Source: Rufibacter hautae (GTDB lineage Bacteria; Bacteroidota; Bacteroidia; Cytophagales; Hymenobacteraceae). From it: 64,000 nucleotides of DNA. Location of the stretch: NCBI RefSeq assembly GCF_008271695.1, contig NZ_VKKY01000001.1, positions 862,589 to 926,588 of the forward strand, in the 5' to 3' direction. The notes below the pieces were generated by a model. It searched no databases. It had not been told where the DNA came from and saw only the letters and a list, made by a program, of their open reading frames with translations. This document shows positions 16,634-24,354 of the stretch, piece by piece. The position numbers and the translations under genes are program-made. The number at the start of each line of letters is the position of its first letter. Within the stretch, counting starts at the first letter, position 1.

Positions 16634-17041
16634 ATGTCTGGAAATAAATTGAAATATATCTTGGTGGCAGTCTTCGCCGCGCTCATGGTCTGGTTTGTCA
16701 AGGATGCCTTCACCCAGCCCGGCGTGCAAGACCTTTCCGGTGACTTTGAGGAAGTGGCCCTCTACCGAAACGAGAACAACACCGGTCCCATCCAGCGCAT
16801 CTACGCCGTCACCGCCTCAGACAGCCTCTGGGACCAGATGCAGCAGTACGGCGATTTCATGCCCCATACCAAATACGGCACCACCAAAGTCTACTTCTTT
16901 CTGGAAGGACAGCCCACGCCTAAACAGGTCTTCCCCGGAGCCCAGAACTTTGACGCACAGTTCCAGCCCCATTGCCTGGCCAAATACGAGAAAGACGCCA
17001 TGGGGCAGGTGAGCCTGGTAAAGCGGCCGTTTGCAAGGTAA
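16634..17041 (+). CDS. Small membrane-anchored protein of unknown function
   Basis: A 135-residue protein. Residues 6-22 (KYILVAVFAALMVWFVK) form a single N-terminal membrane anchor; the rest should face the periplasm. The soluble part (FEEVALYRNENNTGPIQRIYAV, LWDQMQQYGDFMPHTKYGTTKVYFFLEG) is mixed alpha/beta and contains one cysteine. I do not recognise a family. The ATG at 16634 directly precedes the basic residues of the anchor; an earlier in-frame start would add 19 residues without obvious merit. Confidence 0.7.
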   Translation: MSGNKLKYILVAVFAALMVWFVKDAFTQPGVQDLSGDFEEVALYRNENNTGPIQRIYAVTASDSLWDQMQQYGDFMPHTKYGTTKVYFFLEGQPTPKQVFPGAQNFDAQFQPHCLAKYEKDAMGQVSLVKRPFAR

Positions 17042-17101
17042 TTGATTTAAGATTTAACCTTCCAAGAACAACCAAATAGAGATACCCATCACCGCATTCT
17101 A

Positions 17102-17602
17102 AGCGCAGACTCTCCCCTTGAGGGGAGCGCAGAGGGGTGTTTACACCTGCGAACATACGTTGCGTAAAAGGCAATATGCCTAACAAAATAGTCCCTTACC
17201 GGCCTGACCTAAAAGAAAAGGCAAAGCACCTGCGCAAGAACAGCACCTTGTCGGAAATCCTCCTGTGGGAAGAAATCAAAGACAGAAGGTTAGGGTATCA
17301 GTTCCACCGGCAGGTGCCCATGCTTCAGTACATCGTGGACTTTTACAGCCATGAGTTGGGACTAGCCATTGAAGTGGACGGTGACAGCCACGACCATAAA
17401 GTAGCTTATGACCAAAGGAGAGAGCAGGAACTGAAAGCGTATGGAGTGACCATCCTCAGGTTTGAGGATATTGACGTGAAGCGACGGCTGGCCTATGTAG
17501 TGCAGGAAATCTATTGCTGGATTGAGGATTACAAGAACAAGCAAAAGTAACTCTCCTGTGTAAACACCCCTCTGCGCTCCCCTCAAGGGGAGAGTCTACG
17601 CT
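17102..17602 (+). mobile_element. 501-bp DUF559 element with 45-bp terminal inverted repeats
   Basis: The left TIR 17102-17146 and right TIR 17558-17602 are reverse complements at 44 of 45 positions. They enclose only the 375-bp DUF559 gene, with 29 bases before its start and 7 after its stop. Each TIR contains an inner palindrome (CTCCCCTTGAGGGGAG) followed by a GGGGTGTTTACAC tail. The same half-sites recur without a gene at 20511-20584, and a related TIR pair at 40771-41013. No clear target-site duplication is visible. Mobility is inferred. Confidence 0.7.
17176..17550 (+). CDS. DUF559 endonuclease-like protein
   Basis: A 124-residue single-domain protein of the DUF559 family, related to Vsr/REase-fold nucleases. 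Visible are KHLRKNSTLSEILLWEEIK, QFHRQVPMLQYIVDFY (catalytic Asp near residue 55), LAIEVDGDSHDH (Glu66 and the following Asp) and GVTILRFEDIDV. These fit a PD-(D/E)xK active site. The ATG at 17176 was chosen: the GTG 39 bases upstream lies inside the left inverted repeat. It is the only gene between near-perfect 45-bp inverted repeats, which suggests it acts on, or is carried by, that element. The DNA target is unknown. Confidence 0.88.
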   Translation: MPNKIVPYRPDLKEKAKHLRKNSTLSEILLWEEIKDRRLGYQFHRQVPMLQYIVDFYSHELGLAIEVDGDSHDHKVAYDQRREQELKAYGVTILRFEDIDVKRRLAYVVQEIYCWIEDYKNKQK

Positions 17603-17778
17603 GATGAAACGTCATTCGGTCACCGACTGAAAAGAACAGTCTTCTTACAGTATAGAGAGATATTTAGAATATTCTCTCTTACCAGATTTTCTATTTCGGC
17701 CTTAGTTTCCCAAAACAGCCGAGAAACGCCCTGCTCTTTGCACTAAACCAAGAACCTGTTCCAGCCTCACTCTTTCCG

Positions 17779-17810
17779 TTGCGGATTCGATTTAGAAACC
17801 TTTAACTTTG
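17779..17810 (+). promoter_or_regulatory. dnaX promoter, probably giving a leaderless transcript
   Basis: TTG at 17779-17781, 21 bases, then TAACTTTG at 17803-17810 fit the Bacteroidota TTG-N(17-23)-TAnnTTTG promoter. The dnaX ATG lies at 17818, only seven bases after the -7 element, so transcription should start at or next to the start codon. Confidence 0.65.
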
Positions 17811-17817
17811 TAGAGCG

Positions 17818-19761
17818 ATGGAGAATTTTGTTGTATCTGCTAGGAAATACCGCCCAACTACGTTTGATAGCGTGGTGGGGCAGCACCATATTACCACTAC
17901 TTTAAAGAACGCGATCAGCAGCAACCACCTGGCGCAGGCGTTCCTGTTCTGCGGCCCTAGGGGCGTGGGCAAGACCACGTGCGCGCGGATTCTGGCCAAG
18001 ACCATCAACTGCCAGAACATCACGCCGGAGGTAGAGGCCTGCAACGTGTGTGATTCCTGCAAGAGCTTCAACAACAACAGCTCGTTCAACGTGCACGAGC
18101 TGGATGCCGCGTCTAACAACTCGGTAGAAGACATAAGAAACCTGGTGGAGCAGGTGCGGTATGCGCCGCAAACGGGCAAGTACAAAATCTACATCATAGA
18201 TGAGGTGCACATGCTCTCCAACTCGGCCTTCAACGCGTTTCTGAAGACCCTGGAGGAGCCGCCGGCCTACGCCATTTTCATTCTGGCCACCACCGAGCGC
18301 CACAAGATCATCCCTACCATTCTCTCGCGCTGCCAGATCTTTGACTTCAACCGCATCCGGATTGAGGACATGGTGCAGCACCTGGGCCGCATTGCCCAGA
18401 AAGAGGAAATCAAAGCCGATGACGATGCCCTGCACCTGATCTCGCAGAAAGCCGACGGTGCCTTGCGCGATGCCTTATCGATCTTCGACCAGATGGTGAC
18501 CTTCTCGGGCCATCACCTCACCTACAAGGCTACCGTGCAGAACCTGCACATCCTGGACTACGACTATTACTTCCGCCTGACGGAATACCTGCTTACCCAG
18601 AACCTGAGCGGTACCTTGCTGCTTTATGACGAGATTCTGAAAAACGGCTTTGATTCGCACAATTTCGTGCTGGGCATTGGCGAGCATTTCAGAAGCCTTT
18701 TGGTGTGCAAAGACTCGGTGACGGTTCAGCTGCTACAAGTATCAGACAACATCAAGGCCCGCTACGCACAGCAAGCGCAAGAAGCCTCGTTGAGCTTCTT
18801 GCTATCAGGCTTGAACCTGGTGGGCAGCTGTGATCAGAACTTCAAAGCGGCTAAGAACCAGCGGTTGCACGTGGAACTGCTGCTCATGAAACTGGCCCAC
18901 CTGCCGCACGCCTTGCAGCTTGCCTCAGACCTCTCTGTGAACGGAGAGGTCAAAAAAAAAACTAATGGAAGTTCCGTCGTAGGAGCGCAGAACGGATCGG
19001 CTTCGGTTGGTGCTCCGGCAACTCCGGCCCCGGCGCCTGCTCCAGCTAGCGCCCCGTTGGTCCCAGCACCGGCAGCACCGGTTTCGGCCCCTTCTGCGAA
19101 AAACGGCTCAGAAACACACCACAACACCGCCCCCTCAGACATGGACGCGGGTGAAGATCCGGTGTTTGACACCTACCCGGCCCAGGCACCTTCTCCGGTT
19201 CCTTCCATGGCGCCGCCCCTGCCCGCTCCGGCTCCAGCAGCCCCGGCCCGACCTATTGCTTCTCCTCTGGCCAGCCGGAAACTCTCCAAACTGCCCAGCC
19301 TGAAGAACATTGAGGAACAGGTAGCAGCCTCGGCTGCGCCGATGGTGGAAGTCTTGGAAGAGGAGAATGAGGCCTACGTGCCCGGCTCACTGCCCACCAT
19401 CAACGAGCACAAACTGCAGCAGCTCTGGAAACTGTATGTGGACCGCGTGAAGCACACCGACCGCACCCTGGAGTACACCATCCTGAACCGCGAGTGGTAC
19501 TTTGACGCCGAGAAGGCCGAAGTGCACCTGCAGGTGGAAAACGAAGTACAGGTAGCCGAGTTCAACAGCTTCAAACCGGAGTTCCTGTTGTATCTGCGTC
19601 AGGCGCTGGGCCACAACCGCCTGCAAGTGCACATTGACGTGGTGCAGCAGGTAAGTGGACGTAAGCTCTACACCTCGCAGGACAAGTACAACTACCTGGC
19701 AGATCTATACCCAGCCCTCAAAGACCTGAAAAACCGCCTGGGCCTGGATACCGATTTTTAA
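17818..19761 (+). CDS. dnaX: DNA polymerase III subunit gamma/tau
   Basis: A 647-residue clamp-loader ATPase of the replisome. Walker A is GPRGVGKT (46-53); the zinc-binding cysteines are C65, C75, C78 and C81; Walker B is IDEVH (127-131); the sensor is LSRCQ (169-173). Domains I-III end near residue 370. A proline/alanine-rich linker (about 390-480) leads to the tau-specific C-terminal domain (KLQQLWKLYVDRV... to the end). At codons 379-382 there is a run of ten A residues (18952-18961). A one-base slip in either direction reaches a stop at once (AAC TAA) or after six codons, which would yield a gamma-like product of about 382-387 residues. It is single-gene, with a likely leaderless promoter. 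Confidence 0.96.
   Translation: MENFVVSARKYRPTTFDSVVGQHHITTTLKNAISSNHLAQAFLFCGPRGVGKTTCARILAKTINCQNITPEVEACNVCDSCKSFNNNSSFNVHELDAASNNSVEDIRNLVEQVRYAPQTGKYKIYIIDEVHMLSNSAFNAFLKTLEEPPAYAIFILATTERHKIIPTILSRCQIFDFNRIRIEDMVQHLGRIAQKEEIKADDDALHLISQKADGALRDALSIFDQMVTFSGHHLTYKATVQNLHILDYDYYFRLTEYLLTQNLSGTLLLYDEILKNGFDSHNFVLGIGEHFRSLLVCKDSVTVQLLQVSDNIKARYAQQAQEASLSFLLSGLNLVGSCDQNFKAAKNQRLHVELLLMKLAHLPHALQLASDLSVNGEVKKKTNGSSVVGAQNGSASVGAPATPAPAPAPASAPLVPAPAAPVSAPSAKNGSETHHNTAPSDMDAGEDPVFDTYPAQAPSPVPSMAPPLPAPAPAAPARPIASPLASRKLSKLPSLKNIEEQVAASAAPMVEVLEEENEAYVPGSLPTINEHKLQQLWKLYVDRVKHTDRTLEYTILNREWYFDAEKAEVHLQVENEVQVAEFNSFKPEFLLYLRQALGHNRLQVHIDVVQQVSGRKLYTSQDKYNYLADLYPALKDLKNRLGLDTDF
18952..18961 (+). other. 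A10 slippage tract in dnaX
   Basis: Ten consecutive A residues encode Lys-Lys-Lys and the first base of Thr. With eleven A the frame reads AAC TAA; with nine A it reads CTA ATG GAA GTT CCG TCG TAG. Both end translation just after the clamp-loader domains. A purine-rich GGAGAGG lies three bases upstream. Use of the site is inferred from known dnaX slippage in Thermus and frameshifting in E. coli. Confidence 0.65.
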
Positions 19762-19827
19762 CTTTCCGCTTTCTTTAAACCTGCGCGGCCCGTTATCCGT
19801 CTTTCAGGTCTGTACCCACTCGTGCCC

Positions 19828-20367
19828 ATGCGCCAGCTCTTAGACCGTAAAACCGATTCCTTTTTTGGCCCCCTCCGCTACCTGGGGTACGCCTTGCTGT
19901 TGGCCGGTCTGGTCTTAGGCAGTAGCCCCTGGTGGCGCACCGATGCGGTAGACAAAGTACAGATGCTCTGCGTGGGCGCGCTGCTGCTCCTGCTGGGTGT
20001 GCTCTTCAAATTCACCTTCCACGGGTTCCAACTCGATCTCCAGCACCGCCGTGTGCGGGAATACCTGAGCATGTTCGGCCTGAAGACCGGCAAGTGGGCG
20101 CCTTTACCGGCCTTCCAGCGCGTGCGCCTCACCTCCCACCTCAGAACCACCGAGGACCACGACCATGAGCACGGCCACACCCATGACCACGAGCCCGCCG
20201 CTTCGGTCATGTGGTACACCATCGGGCTGTACTCCCAATCAGCAGAACCAGACTACGAACTCCGCACCGACAACGCCGAGGAAGCCCTAAAAACCCTCCA
20301 CCTCTTGTCAGACGAACTCCGCATTCCCGCTGAAAACACCCTTTCCTCCCCTGCATCTCATTTATAA
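19828..20367 (+). CDS. Two-TM membrane protein with a His-rich loop
   Basis: 179 residues. Two membrane segments (GPLRYLGYALLLAGLVLGSS and MLCVGALLLLLGVLFKF) are followed by a cytosolic or periplasmic domain that contains HDHEHGHTHDHE (near residues 112-123), a likely metal-binding or metal-buffering run. The tail after it is acidic and helical. I recognise no family. The ATG at 19828 (MRQLLDRKTDSFF) was chosen; a GTG two codons earlier is possible. It lies 66 bases after dnaX on the same strand and may be read through from it. Confidence 0.72.
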   Translation: MRQLLDRKTDSFFGPLRYLGYALLLAGLVLGSSPWWRTDAVDKVQMLCVGALLLLLGVLFKFTFHGFQLDLQHRRVREYLSMFGLKTGKWAPLPAFQRVRLTSHLRTTEDHDHEHGHTHDHEPAASVMWYTIGLYSQSAEPDYELRTDNAEEALKTLHLLSDELRIPAENTLSSPASHL

Positions 20368-20372
20368 CATCT

Positions 20373-20408
20373 GTTTTCAGGCTGTTTTCTGGAAAACGGG
20401 CTTGAAAC
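20373..20408 (+). terminator. 36-nt GTTT...AAAC gene-end hairpin
   Basis: It begins six bases after the stop codon of the preceding gene: GTTTTCAGGCTGTTTTC and a pairing arm ending GGGCTTGAAAC. Terminator role is inferred. Confidence 0.5.
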
Positions 20409-20418
20409 GGTACTGGCG

Positions 20419-20455
20419 AAGACACTCGTAGGACCTTCGGACACTACGAGGTCTT
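20419..20455. repeat. GACACTCGTAGGA repeat (family F), copy 1
   Basis: GAAGACACTCGTAGGACCTT CGGACACTACGAGGTC recurs with few changes at 40648-40685, in both cases shortly after a gene for a protein of unknown function. It is non-coding. Confidence 0.5.
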
Positions 20456-20510
20456 TCAGAGCTGACGGTATTGCGTTGGTTCCTGAAAAGAATTGCGAGG
20501 ATCGGCAGGA

Positions 20511-20584
20511 GTAAACACCCCTCTTCAGAGCTTCGCTCGCTGCCTCAAACTCTCGTTTGGGCAATCCTCAAGGGGAGAATCTAC
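20511..20584. repeat. Solo remnant of the DUF559-element terminal repeat
   Basis: GTAAACACCCCTCT (20511-20524) and CCTCAAGGGGAGAATCTAC (20566-20584) match the two halves of the 17558-17602 terminal repeat, in the same order, but are split by about 40 inserted bases. No gene accompanies it. Confidence 0.55.
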
Positions 20585-20603
20585 ATTGATCACTTTTTAC
20601 TCA

Positions 20604-20656
20604 CGGCAGTTGCAAACTGCCGGTCATTTTGGGTCCAAGTCACAGACTTGAACCAG
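20604..20656. repeat. Double-hairpin repeat (family C), copy 3
   Basis: CGGCAGTTGCAAACTGCCG is followed by GGTCCAAGT-CACAG-ACTTGAACC, the same order and spacing as copies at 1866 and 6106. Confidence 0.7.
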
Positions 20657-20662
20657 GTAAAG

Positions 20663-20696
20663 ATAACCCACCCCTACCCCTCCGAGGAGGGGAATC
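20663..20696. repeat. Family E repeat, single copy
   Basis: ACCCACCCCTACCCCTCCGA GGAGGGGAATC matches the terminal repeats of the 40771-41013 element. It lies directly after the family C copy. The remaining bases to 21088 hold no gene I can support. Confidence 0.6.
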
Positions 20697-21088
20697 AGAA
20701 CATCCTCAAAGTCTTCTTCTTGGCAAAGGATTGAAAGTTCGCAGTGCTGCAAAGGCTTTGACCAAACGAACCAATTCCAGCCTTTCGGTTGAGCGCCTTG
20801 TCAGGTTCCGGTGCCGAAGGCATTGCGACCGCAAGGGAGCAAAGGAAGCTGGCGCAGCGCGAGGCCGGAAGGCGGGGCCTCGCGGCCGTGAGCGCACGGA
20901 GCCCAGCGATGCAACAACTCAGCTTATGCACCCACGAAAACAGCAGCGCCACGATAGCACAAGCGGACTAGGCGTACCCCTAAGAATAGAATGGCAAAGC
21001 AAAACGCTCCAGAAGAAAACTATTCCGGCTGTACTTCCCTTGTAAACCAAAGCGTTATAAAGATCCCTATAAACTCCCCCGGTTTTCC

Positions 21089-21096
21089 TATATTTG
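21089..21096 (+). promoter_or_regulatory. -7 element before the M16 peptidase gene
   Basis: TATATTTG matches TAnnTTTG, 31 bases before the GTG start. No TTG is present at 17-23 bases upstream. Confidence 0.4.
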
Positions 21097-21127
21097 ACTA
21101 CTATCTATCAGATAAATTCCACCTGAC

Positions 21128-24091
21128 GTGAAAAAAAGATTTATTGCTTTTTCCCTCATGGGAGCGGTGCTGTTTGCCCAGTGCAAGACCAGTACGCCCT
21201 CCCAAACCGCTGCCACGGCTACCGAAACGCCAACGCCCGAGGCGGCCAAGAAAGAGTTCACCTACACCACCGTGCCCAATGATCCGCTGAAAGCGCGCAT
21301 CTACAAGCTGGACAACGGCCTTACGGTGTACCTGACCAAGTACGAGAATGCGCCCCGTATCCAGACGTACATCGCGGTACGCGCGGGCAGCAAGAACGAC
21401 CCGGCCAACGCCACCGGTTTGGCCCACTACTTGGAGCACATGGCTTTCAAAGGTTCCACCCGCTTAGGTACCATCAACTGGGAAAAGGAGCAAGAAGAAC
21501 TGGCCAAGATTGAGGCGCTGTATGAGCAGTACCGCACCCAGAAAGACCCGGCCCTGCGCAAGAAAACTTACCACCAGATAGACTCTATCTCAGGGGTGGC
21601 CGCCAAGTACGCGGTGCCGAACGAGTACGACAAACTGGTGGCGGCCATGGGCATGAAGAACTCCAATGCCAGCACCTGGGTAGAGCAGACTATCTATTAC
21701 GGCGACATCCCCAGCAACCAGGTAGACAAGTGGGCCATGCTGGAGTCGGAGCGCCTGGGTGTGATGATTCCGCGTCTGTTCCATACGGAGTTGGAGGCGG
21801 TGTACGAAGAGAAAAACCGCTCGCTGGACTCTGACAACAACAAGGCGTTTGAGGCGGCGTTCGCGGCTTTGTTCCCCACGCACCAATACGGCGCGCAGAC
21901 GACCATCGGGACGGTGGAGCACTTGAAGAACCCGTCTATCACCGAGATCAAGAAGTATTTCGATAAATATTACGTGCCCAACAACATGGCCATTGCCATG
22001 AGCGGCGACCTGGACTTCGACCAGACCATCAAAACCATCAATGAGCACTTCGGGAGATGGCAGCAGAAAGCCGATCCGGCCTACACGGCACCGCAGGAGA
22101 AACCCATCACGGCGCCCGTGGTGAAGGAAATTCTGGGTCCGGAGGCCGAGAGTCTGCTGATGGCGTACCGTTTTCCGGGTATCAAATCAAAAGACGCGTT
22201 GGTGCTGCGCATGATCAACCAGATTCTGAGCAATGGCCAAGCGGGTTTGATTGACCTAAACATCAACCAGAAACAGGCCGCTTTGGGGGCGGCATCCTTC
22301 GCCGAGGTCTACAATGATTACAGTGCGCACTTCCTGAGTGCCAACCCGCGCCAGGGCCAGACGCTGGACCAGGTGAAGAACCTGTTGCTGCAGCAGATTG
22401 AGCTGGTTAAGAAGGGCCAGTTTGAGGATTGGTTGATTCCGGCCATCGTGAACAAAAACAAAATCAGCAAGATGCAGGCCTACGAGAGCAACGCGGCCCG
22501 CGCCACGGCGTTTGTGGATGCCTTCATCGCCCGCCAAGATTGGGCTGATTACCTGAAGCAGGAGGAGAACTTTGAGCAGATCACGAAGCAGGACGTGATG
22601 GACGTGGCCAACCGCTACTACGGAAACAACTACGCCGTGATTTACAAGCGCACCGGCCAGGACCCCACCGCACAGAAAGTGGAGAAACCTACCATCACAC
22701 CGGTACCCGCCAACCGCGAGGCCCAGTCTGAGTTCTACAAGCAAGTGGCCAGCCGCACCGTTTCTGACCTGCAGCCGCAGTTCGTGGACTACAAGAAAGA
22801 CATCCAGGAAGGCAGCCTTAAGAGCAACATTCCGGTGTATTACACCAAAAACAAGGAGAATGGTCTGTTCAACCTGTTCTACATCCTGGACATGGGCACG
22901 AACAACGACCTGAAACTGGGCTTGGCCGTGGATTACCTGCAGTACCTGGGCACCGACAAATACACCGCCGAGGAACTGCAGAAAGAGTTCTTCAAGATCG
23001 GTTGCTCCTTTGGGGTTTCCTCGGGCCAGGACCAGGTGTATGTGTCGTTGACAGGTCTGGACACGAACCTGGAGAAAGGCCTGCAACTGTTTGAAAGTCT
23101 CCTGCAGAACCCCAAAGCCGATCCCAAAGCCTTGAGCGACATGGTGGCCGGTATCCTGAAAGACCGCAAAGACGCCAAACTGGACAAAAATACCATCCAC
23201 AGCGTGGCCATGGTGAACTATGCCAAGTACGGTCCTAAGAACCCGTTCACACACATTTTGAGCGAGCAGGAACTGAAGAAAGTGAAGCCTGCTGAGCTGA
23301 TCTCCCGCATCAAGAGCATCCCTAGCTACCAGCACCGCGTGTTGTACTACGGTCCCAGAGAACTGCAGGCGATTACGGCTACCTTGAACACCGGCCACAT
23401 TGTACCCGCTGCCCTGAAACCGGTTCCTGCCGAGAATGCCTTCAAAGAACTGGAGATCAAAGACCGCAAGGTGTACTGGACAAACTATGACATGGTGCAG
23501 GCCGAGTTGCTGTTTTTGACCAAGTCTTTGAATTACGATCCTAAACTGGTGCCCACCATCAGGCTGTACAACGAGTACTTTGACGGGGGCATGGGCGCGA
23601 TTGTGTTCCAGGAGCTCCGCGAGTCCCGCGCCTTAGCGTACTCTGCCAGTTCAAGGTTTGCCAACGCCAGCCGGAAAGATCGCGCCAACTACATTATGTC
23701 GTACATCGGGACGCAGTCAGACAAACTGCCCGAGGCCATGGCCGGTATGCAGGAACTCTTGAACGATTTGCCTCTAGCCGAGACCAATTTCACTAACGCC
23801 AAGGCCTCGGTGCGCAACAGCATCGCCACGGAGCGGATTAACAAGGTGGGTATTTTGATGAACTACGAGCAGGCCCGCAAACTAGGCGTAGACCATGACC
23901 TGCGCCGCGACATTTACGAGAGCCTGGATGCCTTGACCTTGGATCAAATTAAGGCTTTCCAGCAGCAGTTTGTGAAAGGCCAGAACCAGACCATTCTGGT
24001 CATCGGTTCCAAAGACCGACTCAACTTCAAGGAACTGGGCAAGTACGGCACCGTGAAGCAGCTGACCCTGAAAGAGCTGTTCGGATACTAA
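21128..24091 (+). CDS. M16 family zinc metallopeptidase lipoprotein
   Basis: A 987-residue two-repeat M16 (insulinase/pitrilysin-like) peptidase. The signal sequence ends in the lipobox LFAQC (Cys19), so it should be anchored in the envelope. The inverted zinc motif is HYLEH (His100, Glu103, His104), with the downstream Glu in the ELEAVYEEKNR stretch. A second, inactive-looking M16 half begins near residue 560 and ends with the R/Y-type VFQELRESRALAYSASSRF motif. The enzyme should degrade peptides inside a closed chamber. Translation appears to start at GTG (21128); no ATG is available nearby. It is monocistronic, with a terminator at 24133. Confidence 0.93.
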   Translation: MKKRFIAFSLMGAVLFAQCKTSTPSQTAATATETPTPEAAKKEFTYTTVPNDPLKARIYKLDNGLTVYLTKYENAPRIQTYIAVRAGSKNDPANATGLAHYLEHMAFKGSTRLGTINWEKEQEELAKIEALYEQYRTQKDPALRKKTYHQIDSISGVAAKYAVPNEYDKLVAAMGMKNSNASTWVEQTIYYGDIPSNQVDKWAMLESERLGVMIPRLFHTELEAVYEEKNRSLDSDNNKAFEAAFAALFPTHQYGAQTTIGTVEHLKNPSITEIKKYFDKYYVPNNMAIAMSGDLDFDQTIKTINEHFGRWQQKADPAYTAPQEKPITAPVVKEILGPEAESLLMAYRFPGIKSKDALVLRMINQILSNGQAGLIDLNINQKQAALGAASFAEVYNDYSAHFLSANPRQGQTLDQVKNLLLQQIELVKKGQFEDWLIPAIVNKNKISKMQAYESNAARATAFVDAFIARQDWADYLKQEENFEQITKQDVMDVANRYYGNNYAVIYKRTGQDPTAQKVEKPTITPVPANREAQSEFYKQVASRTVSDLQPQFVDYKKDIQEGSLKSNIPVYYTKNKENGLFNLFYILDMGTNNDLKLGLAVDYLQYLGTDKYTAEELQKEFFKIGCSFGVSSGQDQVYVSLTGLDTNLEKGLQLFESLLQNPKADPKALSDMVAGILKDRKDAKLDKNTIHSVAMVNYAKYGPKNPFTHILSEQELKKVKPAELISRIKSIPSYQHRVLYYGPRELQAITATLNTGHIVPAALKPVPAENAFKELEIKDRKVYWTNYDMVQAELLFLTKSLNYDPKLVPTIRLYNEYFDGGMGAIVFQELRESRALAYSASSRFANASRKDRANYIMSYIGTQSDKLPEAMAGMQELLNDLPLAETNFTNAKASVRNSIATERINKVGILMNYEQARKLGVDHDLRRDIYESLDALTLDQIKAFQQQFVKGQNQTILVIGSKDRLNFKELGKYGTVKQLTLKELFGY

Positions 24092-24132
24092 GGTGTAGTT
24101 GACAGCTGTTAGTTATCAGTTAATATGATTTA

Positions 24133-24171
24133 AAAGAAGGAGCGGCTATTGGTCGCTCCTTCTTTGTTTTT
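24133..24171 (+). terminator. Intrinsic terminator of the M16 gene
   Basis: A 12-bp stem (AAAGAAGGAGCG and its complement) with a 9-base loop ends in GTTTTT. That T-run is at the same time the first part of a 36-nt GTTT...AAAC element (24166-24201). Confidence 0.85.
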
Positions 24172-24267
24172 GGGCTATTCTCACCAAAACAGGCCTAAAA
24201 CAGAAATCTATTTCAGAAAGCAAAGCACCAACGAAAATATACAGGTAATTATATATATAGCGATTTC

Positions 24268-24300
24268 TTGCGTGTAATCAGTCAAATCAGCTTACTTTTG
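24268..24300 (+). promoter_or_regulatory. Promoter of the esterase gene
   Basis: TTG (24268-24270), 22 bases, then TACTTTTG (24293-24300): a full match to the Bacteroidota TTG-N(17-23)-TAnnTTTG promoter. It implies a leader of about 48 bases before the ATG at 24355. Confidence 0.65.
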
Positions 24301-24354
24301 AATAGCAACTTTTAAAAGCTTTTTACTGCTGTTCCTTTACTTCCCTCACCTTTT

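Noticed and set aside
20629-21045. Overlapping open frames at 20629-21045, both strands
   Set aside because: They start inside repeat families C and E, have skewed Arg/Ala composition, and no family resemblance. I cannot explain the 20.7-21.0 kb stretch itself.
22256-23398. 380-residue open frame on the minus strand
   Set aside because: Antisense to the M16 peptidase gene; no family signature.
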